A model generated the notes under the pieces. The model made no database searches and was not told the origin of the DNA. It saw nothing but the letters and a program-made list of their open reading frames with translations. 64,000 nucleotides of DNA from RGDT01 sp964630925 (lineage in GTDB: Bacteria; Planctomycetota; Planctomycetia; Gemmatales; Gemmataceae): positions 28,047-92,046 of the forward strand of contig CAZVZK010000021.1 of assembly GCA_964630925.1 (NCBI GenBank), written 5' to 3'. A program made the position numbers and the translations under genes. Numbering within the stretch: position 1 is the stretch's first letter; every line of letters starts with the position of its first letter. Below, piece by piece: positions 52,251 through 60,045 of the stretch.

Positions 52251-53528
52251 ATGAACGCCTCATCCCGACGCAGCGTCATCACCGGCCTGGGATTCCTCTC
52301 GCCCCTGGGCCACGACGCCGACACGCTCTGGGCCGCCCTCCTCGCGGGCAGGACCGCCGTGCGGCCCATCAGGGCGTTCGACCCCGCGGCGCTGCCCACG
52401 CGCATCGCCGCCGAGATCGACGGGTTCGACGCCAAGAAGTACATCACCGACCGCAACCACCGCCGCGCCCTGCGCATGATGTCGCGGCCCATCCAGCTCG
52501 CCGTGTCGGCGGCGGCCCTCGCCCTGGCCGACGGCAAGGTGGACAAGGCGAAGCTGGACCCCACACGCTTCGGCGTGGAGTTCGGCGCGGGGCTCATCCC
52601 CAGCGACCTCCCCGAGCTGGCCGACGCCGCCTCCGTCAGCGCCAACTGTCAGCCCGGTGTCATCGACCTGAAGGCCTGGGGAGAGAAGGGCCTCTCGGCC
52701 ATCAACCCGCTGTGGATGCTGGCGTACCTGCCGAACATGCCGGCGTGCCACATCTCGATCCTCCACGACGCCCAGGGGCCGAACAACAGCATCACCGAGA
52801 GCGACGCCGCCAGCCTCCTGGCACTCGGCGAGGCGCACCGCATCATCGGGCGCGACGCCGCCGACTTCTTCCTCGTCGGCGGCTGCGAGAGCAAGATCAA
52901 CCCGGTGAGCATGGTGCGGCACTGCATGTTCGAGGGCCTGTCACGCCGCAACGACGACCCCGCGGGGGCCATGAGGCCCTTCGACTCGCACCGCGACGGC
53001 CCCGTCATGGGCGAGGGCTCCGCCGTCGTGTCGCTCGAGGACGCCGCCCACGCCGAGAGGCGTGGCGCGACGATCCTCGCGGAGATGGCCGGCTTCGGGG
53101 CCGCCTTCGACCGCGATTACTCGGGCAAGGGCCTCGCCCGCGCCATCGCCGCCGCCCTCAAGGACGCGGGCATGAAGGCGGACGAGATCGGCGCCGTCAT
53201 CGGCCACGGGCTGGCCTACGAGAAGCTCGACCGCTTCGAGGCGCGCGGCCTGGCCGAGGTGTTCGGCCCGGAGGGCGTGCCGGCCGTCGCCTTCAAGGGT
53301 GCCATCGGCAACACGGGGGCGGCCAGCGGCATGATGGAGCTGGCGGCCGGCCTGCTGATGTTGAAGCACGGGACGATCCCGCCCTCGGTGAACGTCACCG
53401 AGCGCGACCCACAGTGCCCCGTCGATGTCCGCAACGTGGCCCGCCCGCTGACCAGGCCCGCGATCCTGAAGATCGCGTACACGCCACTGGGCCAGTGCGC
53501 CGCCGCCATCATCCGCAAAGCCCCGTAG
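52251..53528 (+). CDS. Ketosynthase-like protein without the catalytic Cys (chain-length-factor-like)
   Basis: 425 residues, thiolase fold of FabF. Aligned to the next gene, the active-site Cys is replaced by Asp185 (GPNNSITESDAAS against GPNYTCLTACAAS) and the second catalytic His by Asn354 (AFKGAIGNTGAASG); the first His is kept (His319) and Lys349 remains. This is the pattern of the KS-beta/chain-length factor of type II polyketide synthases, though those usually have Gln at the Cys position. It probably forms a heterodimer with the complete ketosynthase encoded downstream. ATG 52251 gives a normal FabF start. Its stop lies in the hairpin at 53525. Confidence 0.85.
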   Translation: MNASSRRSVITGLGFLSPLGHDADTLWAALLAGRTAVRPIRAFDPAALPTRIAAEIDGFDAKKYITDRNHRRALRMMSRPIQLAVSAAALALADGKVDKAKLDPTRFGVEFGAGLIPSDLPELADAASVSANCQPGVIDLKAWGEKGLSAINPLWMLAYLPNMPACHISILHDAQGPNNSITESDAASLLALGEAHRIIGRDAADFFLVGGCESKINPVSMVRHCMFEGLSRRNDDPAGAMRPFDSHRDGPVMGEGSAVVSLEDAAHAERRGATILAEMAGFGAAFDRDYSGKGLARAIAAALKDAGMKADEIGAVIGHGLAYEKLDRFEARGLAEVFGPEGVPAVAFKGAIGNTGAASGMMELAAGLLMLKHGTIPPSVNVTERDPQCPVDVRNVARPLTRPAILKIAYTPLGQCAAAIIRKAP

Positions 53529-53581
53529 GGCAGGCTGCCAGCCTGCCACCAGCATCTGACAGGCTGGCAGCCTGTCACTAC
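53525..53581. repeat. Hairpin between the two ketosynthase genes
   Basis: Arms 53525-53545 and 53560-53581 are complementary at 21 of 22 positions; each arm is itself nearly palindromic (CAGGCTGCCAGCCTG). The left arm carries the stop codon of the ketosynthase-like gene, so the element arrived at or shaped the gene end. Confidence 0.8.
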
Positions 53582-53594
53582 GAGAGAGACACCC

Positions 53595-54887
53595 ATGCGA
53601 CGCCGTGTCGTGATCACCGGGATGGGGGCCGTCACCCCCCTGGGCAACACCGTCAAGGACATGATGGACGGGCAGCTCGCGGGCCGGAGCGGCGTCGGAC
53701 CGATCAGCCACTTCGACGCCAGCAAGTTCCCCACCAAATTCGCCGCCCAGCTCAAGGACTTCGACCTCGCGAGATACGTCCCCGGCACCGGGCCGTGGGC
53801 CAATTCCGGGCCGAACACCCGCTTCGCCTTCGCCGCCGCCAAGCAGGCGCTGGAGGACGCGGGCCTCCTCGGCGACGGCAAGACGGATCGCACACGGTTC
53901 GGCGTTTACCTCGGCTCCGGCGAGGGCGTGCAGGACTTCCACGCCATCATGTGGGCGACGGCGAAGGCGTACACGCCTGCCACGCGCACCATCGACTTCC
54001 CTGCGTTCCACCGCGAGGCCTTGCAGCACTTCCACGCCGATAAGGAGGCCGAGCAGGAGATGCACACCACCGCCGCCCACCTGGCGCGGTATTACGAGCT
54101 GGACGGCCCGAACTACACCTGCTTGACGGCGTGCGCGGCGTCGAGCCAGGCGATCGGCGAGGCCACGGCGCTGATCCGCCACGGCGACGCCGACGTGATG
54201 CTGGCCGGCGGGGCGCACAGCATGATCCACCCGTTCGGCGTGACGGGGTTCAACCTGCTGACGGCCCTGTCGCAGCGCAACGACGCCCCGCAGAAGGCGA
54301 GCCGCCCGTTCGACCTGACGCGCGACGGCTTCGTCCTCGGCGAGGGCTCCGGCATGCTCGTGCTGGAGGAGCTGGAGCACGCCAGGGCACGCGGGGCCAC
54401 CATCCTGGCGGAGCTGGCCGGCTACGGATCGACGGCGGACGCCTTCCGCGTCACCGACAGCCACGAGGAGGCACGCGGTGCCATCGCCTGCGTGACGGAG
54501 GCCCTGAAGGACAGCGGGCTGGCGAAGGAGCAGATCGGCTACTGCAACGCCCACGGCACCAGCACCAAGGTGAACGACCACGCCGAGACGCTGGCCATCA
54601 AGAAGGTGTTCGGCGAGCACGCCTACAGGATCCCGACCTCGTCGAGCAAGAGCATGCTGGGCCACCTCATCGCGGCGGCGGGCGCGGTGGAGCTGATCAC
54701 CTGCGTGGAGTCCATCCATCGCGGCTGGCTGGTGCCGACGATCAACTACGAGACGCCGGACCCGGAGTGCGATCTGGACTACGTCCCCAACACGGCCCGG
54801 CAGCAGCGCATCGATCACGCCCTGACGAACAGCTTCGGCTTCGGCGGGCAGGACGTGTCGCTGATCGTGTCGCGGTTCGTAGGCTGA
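53595..54887 (+). CDS. Beta-ketoacyl-ACP synthase (FabF type), complete active site
   Basis: 430 residues. It condenses malonyl-ACP with the growing acyl chain. The triad is intact: Cys180 (LTACAASSQ), His320 (NAHGTST) and His357 (SKSMLGHLIAAAG), with Lys352. It is paired with the Cys-less paralogue immediately upstream, as KS-alpha with KS-beta. A divergent spacing element rather than a strong Shine-Dalgarno sequence precedes ATG 53595 (GAGAGAG at -12). With the ketoreductase, dehydratases and ACP it forms a full elongation set except for an enoyl reductase. Confidence 0.93.
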   Translation: MRRRVVITGMGAVTPLGNTVKDMMDGQLAGRSGVGPISHFDASKFPTKFAAQLKDFDLARYVPGTGPWANSGPNTRFAFAAAKQALEDAGLLGDGKTDRTRFGVYLGSGEGVQDFHAIMWATAKAYTPATRTIDFPAFHREALQHFHADKEAEQEMHTTAAHLARYYELDGPNYTCLTACAASSQAIGEATALIRHGDADVMLAGGAHSMIHPFGVTGFNLLTALSQRNDAPQKASRPFDLTRDGFVLGEGSGMLVLEELEHARARGATILAELAGYGSTADAFRVTDSHEEARGAIACVTEALKDSGLAKEQIGYCNAHGTSTKVNDHAETLAIKKVFGEHAYRIPTSSSKSMLGHLIAAAGAVELITCVESIHRGWLVPTINYETPDPECDLDYVPNTARQQRIDHALTNSFGFGGQDVSLIVSRFVG

Positions 54888-54952
54888 CCGGGGCGAGGCG
54901 AGCGGGGTCGCGTCAGCGCCCCGAGGTGACGTCAGGAGGGGGGCGGCGCGTG

Positions 54953-55969
54953 ATGTTCTGGCTGGGCGTATTCCTACTGTTCGCGGCTCCGCTGGCGGTG
55001 GCGTTGGTGCTGTCGTACCTGATGTTCCGCCTGTGGTGGAAGTACATCCCCGCCATCCTGCGCATCTTCCAGGAGAAGCCGCTGTTCATCGTGCCGCGTG
55101 GCCAGCCCGTCGAGGGCGCCGAGGCGGTGCGGTTCCCCTCGGCGGACGGGCGCATGTTGAACGGCTGTTATCTCAAGTGTCAGGGGCGGCGTCGTGGGGT
55201 GATCCTGTTCGGCCTGGAGTTCGGCAGCAACTGCTGGGCGAGCCACGCCTACTGCACGCAGCTGCTGGAGAGCGGCTACGACGTGTTCGCCTTCGAGCCA
55301 CGCAGCCAGGGGGACAGCGACAAGGAGCCGGGCTATGAGCCGCTCCAGTGGGTGACGGAGTACGAGGCGCGCGACGCGCGCGCGGCCATCGCCTACCTCA
55401 AGAATAGGCCGGACGCAGACCCGTTCGGCATCGGGTTCTTCGGCATCAGCAAGGGCGCCGGCGCCGGCCTCATCGCCGGGGCGGACGAGCCTTACGTCCT
55501 GTGCTTCGCCACCGACGGCGTCTTCGGGACGATGACGACCGTGGTGCCGTACATGCTCCATTTCTTCCGCGTCTACAACAAGGTGTTCCCCAAGGAGCTG
55601 CTGGAGGAGTGGTTCCTCAAGGCGCTGTGCCGGTACTGCCTCTGGCGGCTCGGGCGGGAGCGCGGCTGCCGGTTCCCGTCGCTGGAGAGGGCGATGCCTC
55701 TCATCGCGCCGCGCGCCCTGCTGATGATCCACGGCGAGAATGACGGGTACATCAAGGCCGACATGGCCCGCACCCTTTTCGCCCTCGCGACGGGGACGAA
55801 GGACCTGTGGGTGGTCGGCGGGGCGGGGCATAACCAGGCGCTGCACGTCGCCGGCGAGGAGTACACGGGCCGCATCCTCGCCTTCTTCAACCGCCACCTC
55901 GGCGGGGCCGGCAGCACGGAGGCCACCGAGCCGAGGCCGGCGCTGACGCCCAGCCAGGGGGCCGTCTGA
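54953..55969 (+). CDS. Membrane-anchored alpha/beta hydrolase
   Basis: 338 residues. An N-terminal helix pair (about 1-25) leads to an alpha/beta-hydrolase domain with nucleophile elbow GISKG (in GFFGISKGAGAG, about 160-171), a core Asp in HGENDGYI and a His in GGAGHNQALH, so the triad is complete. It could act as thioesterase or acyltransferase on the chain made by the operon; that is inference. GTG 54950 and ATG 54953 are both possible starts behind GGAGGGG. Its last base is the first base of the GH3 gene (TGATG), so the two are coupled. Confidence 0.83.
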   Translation: MFWLGVFLLFAAPLAVALVLSYLMFRLWWKYIPAILRIFQEKPLFIVPRGQPVEGAEAVRFPSADGRMLNGCYLKCQGRRRGVILFGLEFGSNCWASHAYCTQLLESGYDVFAFEPRSQGDSDKEPGYEPLQWVTEYEARDARAAIAYLKNRPDADPFGIGFFGISKGAGAGLIAGADEPYVLCFATDGVFGTMTTVVPYMLHFFRVYNKVFPKELLEEWFLKALCRYCLWRLGRERGCRFPSLERAMPLIAPRALLMIHGENDGYIKADMARTLFALATGTKDLWVVGGAGHNQALHVAGEEYTGRILAFFNRHLGGAGSTEATEPRPALTPSQGAV

Positions 55970-57660
55970 TGTTCCGCCAATTCGTCTGGCCGGTCATCAA
56001 GTTCATCCTCAACCACGTCGTCCTGCGGGCCGTCGCCGGGCCGATCCGCCGTAACCTCACCGCGTTCGAGGCCGCGTGCCTCGACCCCAAGAAGGTGCAG
56101 GACGCCGTCCTGCTCGGCATCCTGCGCCATCAGCAGGAGACGGCGTTCGGGCGCGATCATGCGTTCGCGTCGATGAAGACGGCGGCCGACTACGGGCGCG
56201 TCATGCCGGTGCGCGGGTACGAGGCCATCGAGCCGTACATCGCGCGCGTCAAGAGGGGCGAGACGAAGGCGCTATTGAACGACCCGCTCGTCCACATGTT
56301 CGCCATGACGAGCGGGACGACGGCGACACGCAAGTTCATCCCGGTGACCGACCGCTACCTCGAGGACTACAAACGCTCGTGGAACGTGTGGGGCCTGAAG
56401 GTACTCATCGACCACCCGGAGCTGAAGCTGCGGCCCATCCTGCAGATGGCCGGGGACTCCGACGAGATGCGTTCGGAGTCCGGCATCCCGTGCGGGGCAG
56501 TCACCGGGCTGACGGCGCGGATGCAGAAGTGGATCGTGCGCCTCTTCTACTGCGTGCCGGCGGCACTGGCGCGGGTCAAGGACCCGCAGGCGAAGTATTA
56601 CGCGGTGCTGCGCTCGGCGATGCCGCGCGACGTGGCCATGATCATCGCCGCCAACCCCAGCACGATGCTCGCGTTGGCCCGCGCCGGGGACGCCCACAAG
56701 GAGCCCCTGATCCGCGACATCCACGACGGCACCCTGACGGGGGGCTTCGACTACCCGCCCGAGGTGCGCGACGCCATGCGCTCCAAGGTGTCCGCCGACC
56801 GCTCGGCGGCGAAGCGTCTGGAGCAGATCGTCTCCCGCGAGGGGCACCTGTACCCGAAGGACTACTGGACGAACCGCTTCATCCTCGGAAACTGGACCGG
56901 CGGCAGCGTCGGGGCGTACCTGCACAACTACCCGAAGTACTTCGGCGATAATTACGTGCGCGACGTGGGCCTCATCGCCAGCGAAGGGCGGATGACGATC
57001 CCGCTGGAGGACGGCACGGCCAGCGGCCCGCTCGACATCACGTCGCACTACTTCGAGTTCATCCCCGAGGCCGAGGCCGACAGCCCCAACCCTACGGTGC
57101 TGGGCGCCCACGAGCTGCAAGAGGGCGGGCGGTACTTCATCCTCCTGACGACGGCCTACGGGCTGTACCGCTACGACATCAAGGACGTGGTGCGGGTGAC
57201 GGGCTTCCGGGGCAAGACGCCGCTCGTGGAGTTCCTGAGCAAGGGGGCGCATTTCGCCAACCTGACGGGCGAAAAACTGTCAGAATACCACGTCACGCAG
57301 TCGGTGGCGCAGGTGCTGCGCGAATTGAACGCCAGCCTGGGGACGTACAGCGTCGCCCCGTGCTGGCCGGACGACGACGCCCACGTCCCGTGGTACTCGC
57401 TGTTCGTCGAGCCGAACGACGCCTCGCTCGGCGAGGCGCTGGCCGGCCGGCTGGACGCGCGGCTGTGTCAGTTGAACATCGAGTACGAGGCGAAGCGGTC
57501 GAGCCAGCGTCTGGGGCCGCTGCGTCTGAAGGTGGTGCCGGCGGGCTTCTGGGCGCGGTGGGACGCGGCGCGTCTGGCGCGCAACGGCGGCACCCTGGAG
57601 CAGTACAAGCACCCGTGCCTGATCCCCGACCTGGCGTTCCACAAGCAGGCCGGGGCGTGA
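55969..57660 (+). CDS. GH3-family acyl-adenylating amide synthetase
   Basis: 563 residues. Plant GH3 enzymes activate a carboxylic acid with ATP and join it to an amino acid. The adenylate motifs are present: TSGTTATRKF (114-123), a second block around LGNWTGG/LIASEGRM, and the YRYDIKDVVRVTGF hinge. Bacterial members have few known substrates. Here it ends an acyl-chain operon and overlaps the hydrolase gene by one base, so the natural reading is that it activates the finished acid and links it to an amine or amino acid. The gene ends 39 bases before the convergent HEAT gene. Confidence 0.88.
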   Translation: MFRQFVWPVIKFILNHVVLRAVAGPIRRNLTAFEAACLDPKKVQDAVLLGILRHQQETAFGRDHAFASMKTAADYGRVMPVRGYEAIEPYIARVKRGETKALLNDPLVHMFAMTSGTTATRKFIPVTDRYLEDYKRSWNVWGLKVLIDHPELKLRPILQMAGDSDEMRSESGIPCGAVTGLTARMQKWIVRLFYCVPAALARVKDPQAKYYAVLRSAMPRDVAMIIAANPSTMLALARAGDAHKEPLIRDIHDGTLTGGFDYPPEVRDAMRSKVSADRSAAKRLEQIVSREGHLYPKDYWTNRFILGNWTGGSVGAYLHNYPKYFGDNYVRDVGLIASEGRMTIPLEDGTASGPLDITSHYFEFIPEAEADSPNPTVLGAHELQEGGRYFILLTTAYGLYRYDIKDVVRVTGFRGKTPLVEFLSKGAHFANLTGEKLSEYHVTQSVAQVLRELNASLGTYSVAPCWPDDDAHVPWYSLFVEPNDASLGEALAGRLDARLCQLNIEYEAKRSSQRLGPLRLKVVPAGFWARWDAARLARNGGTLEQYKHPCLIPDLAFHKQAGA

Positions 57661-57699
57661 CATCGTTATTCGTGGAGCACGCATCCTGCGTACTCTACG

Positions 57700-60045
57700 T
57701 CAATCCGCCGCACCCGGCGCCAGCTCCGCCAGCGTCCGGCGCACCGCCTCGTTCGGCAGCAGCGGGTACAGCAGCGCCGCTGCCTCCGCCGGCGGCATCT
57801 TCACGAACGCCAGCTCGCGCGCCGCCTCGTCGCGGACCGCCGTGGACTTGACCAGCTCTTGCAGCCGTTCGGAGGCCTTCTCGTGCGGCTTGCCCCGCTC
57901 GCGCAGGGCGCGGATGCCGGCGACCGCCACCGCCGGCGCCGCGTCCTCCGCCGCTCTGCGTAACGCGGCGTCTTCCTTCAGCCCCGCCCGCGCGAGGGCT
58001 CGCACCGCCAAAGCCCGCTCCGCATCGTCCTTCGACGCCAGTAAGGGTGCCAACGCCGTCACCTCCGCCGCCGTCGCCCGCTCGGCGAGGAACGCCAGCG
58101 CCACCCCCCGCGCCGCCGCGTCCGGGGAGGCCAGCCGCTTGACCGCGACCGGCACCGCGGCGCGGCCCACACGGTGCAAGGCCCCGGCCGTCACCGCCGA
58201 CCGGGCCGCCGAATCCGCCAGCGCCTCGATGGCCCAGGACCCCAGGCGTGCGAACGTGTCGGCCGCCTCGCCGCCCGGCGTCGAGTACTTCACATCCTTC
58301 CTCGACTCCCACACCTTGAGCAGCTCCGGCAGGAGAGGACGCATCTTCTCGCCCAACGGCTCCAGGGCGACGACCAGCGAGGCGGGATCGCCCCCGGACG
58401 CGAGGTACTTCTTGACCAGCGCCGCCACCTTCTCGTCCGGCGTGCCGCCGACGCGGAGCAGGGTCGAAAAGGAGTGGAACGCCGACAGGTCGAACCGCCC
58501 GGCCTCGGCCTTCTTCTCGACGTGCGTCAGGAGCCCCGGGGCGATCTCCGCCGCCGCCGCCCCGAGTGCCCCGAGGGCGTGGGCGTAGGGCAGCCGGGCC
58601 TTCGTCACGCCGTCGCCGCCGGCGGCCTTGTACCCCTCCAGAAGTGGCTTGAGGGCGCCCTCCGCCGCCGGGCCGAGGCGGATGATCGCCTCGGCGGCCG
58701 AGGCGCGCCCCTTCGGGTCGGCGAGCAGCCGCAGAACCGTGGGCATCGCCGGCTTGCCGATGGCCGCCAACGCCGCGCCCGCCGCGGCGGCGTCCGCCTC
58801 GCGGTCCTTGGCGTAGGTCTCCAGATCCTCCAGCGCCGGCTCCGCCCCCGCGCCGAACAGGGCCAGGGCGTACATCGCGTCGCGGCGCACCTCTCGGTCC
58901 GGGTACGACTCCGCCGCCAGGGTCAGCGCGGTCAACACCGCCTTGTCACGGCTGCCCATACGGGCCAGCGCCATCGCCGCCTCGGTCTTGACCTTCTGCT
59001 GCGAGGACTTCACCAGCCGGGCCATCGGCTCGCGCTCATCCTCCGTCGCCTTCGTGCCGTACACCGCCAACCAGCGCATCAGTAGCGTGCGCTCGCCCGG
59101 GCGCCTCGGCGTCTCCTCCTGCGACGGCACCTCCTTCAGCGCCGCCAGGATGTCCGCCTGCCGGCCCGGCTCCTCCACACGGATGCCCTTTCGGAACACC
59201 TCGGCGATCTCCTCGCGCTCCTCGTCCGACGCCCCGCGGATGCGCGACGCCAGGTCCCTCGGTGGCCCGCCCGCGGCCGCCGGACGCGGCAGCTCCGCCA
59301 TGATGCGCGCGTCCGGCTCGGCGACGACACGTTGCAGCAGCGCCAGCGCCCCGTCGCGCCCCAGCGGACGGACCAGCAACGGCACCAGCCAATTCGCGTC
59401 ATCGGGCTTCCGCAGCACCAGCCCGGCGACGTGCGCCGAGACGGCACTCAGGGCGCGTGGCGGCAGTTTCAGCCACGAGCGGGCCACCTCGGCACGCACC
59501 GCCGCGTCCCTGTGTTCCAGCAGCGCCAGCATCTCGACGGTGGGCGCGGCCCGTCGCTCGGCGAGACGGGCGATGGCGGACTTGTCGCCCGCCTGCGCCT
59601 GCTTGACGGTGTCGTCGAGCATCGGCCCGGCCTTGCCCAGCCGGAACAGGTGCTGCTCGACGGCGCCCTTGAGCGGCGGGGCGGGCCCGACGAGCATCTT
59701 CTCCAACGCCGGCACCAGGACGGCCTCGTCGTCGGACAGGCTCAGGAGTGCGAGCGACGCCGGCGTCGGGTCTGGGCCGAGCCGGCCGAGCAGCGCCTTC
59801 GCCGCGTCGTGGTCCTCCCTGGAGGCACGGAACACGGCCTCGGCGACGCCCGGCTTGCCGTCGGCGGACAGCATCGCCGCCCACTCGGGCCACGTCTTGC
59901 CGGCCACCTTGCGTTCCGGGGGCGGGGGCTTCGGCGGCTCGACCACCTTGCCGGGGTCGGGCGCCGCGCCGCGCGGGTCGGCGGGCCCCGAGCAGCCGGC
60001 GAGGACGAGGAGGAGGGCGGGGAGAAGCGGCGGACAACGGCTCAC
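57700..60045 (-). CDS. HEAT-repeat lipoprotein
   Basis: 781 residues. A lipoprotein signal ends in LAGC (Cys18), then comes a Pro/Lys linker and HEAT-type helical repeats through the rest (patterns such as ALARMGSRDKAVLTAL, AIGKPAMPTVLRLLADPK, ALARAGLKEDAALRRAA). It is probably anchored to a membrane on the periplasmic side and binds proteins. GTG 60045 overlaps the stop of the kinase gene by four bases (GTGA), so it is coupled to the kinase and may be part of the same signalling unit. A much longer open frame upstream is antisense-like read-through in the kinase gene. Confidence 0.83.
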   Translation of the reverse strand: MSRCPPLLPALLLVLAGCSGPADPRGAAPDPGKVVEPPKPPPPERKVAGKTWPEWAAMLSADGKPGVAEAVFRASREDHDAAKALLGRLGPDPTPASLALLSLSDDEAVLVPALEKMLVGPAPPLKGAVEQHLFRLGKAGPMLDDTVKQAQAGDKSAIARLAERRAAPTVEMLALLEHRDAAVRAEVARSWLKLPPRALSAVSAHVAGLVLRKPDDANWLVPLLVRPLGRDGALALLQRVVAEPDARIMAELPRPAAAGGPPRDLASRIRGASDEEREEIAEVFRKGIRVEEPGRQADILAALKEVPSQEETPRRPGERTLLMRWLAVYGTKATEDEREPMARLVKSSQQKVKTEAAMALARMGSRDKAVLTALTLAAESYPDREVRRDAMYALALFGAGAEPALEDLETYAKDREADAAAAGAALAAIGKPAMPTVLRLLADPKGRASAAEAIIRLGPAAEGALKPLLEGYKAAGGDGVTKARLPYAHALGALGAAAAEIAPGLLTHVEKKAEAGRFDLSAFHSFSTLLRVGGTPDEKVAALVKKYLASGGDPASLVVALEPLGEKMRPLLPELLKVWESRKDVKYSTPGGEAADTFARLGSWAIEALADSAARSAVTAGALHRVGRAAVPVAVKRLASPDAAARGVALAFLAERATAAEVTALAPLLASKDDAERALAVRALARAGLKEDAALRRAAEDAAPAVAVAGIRALRERGKPHEKASERLQELVKSTAVRDEAARELAFVKMPPAEAAALLYPLLPNEAVRRTLAELAPGAAD

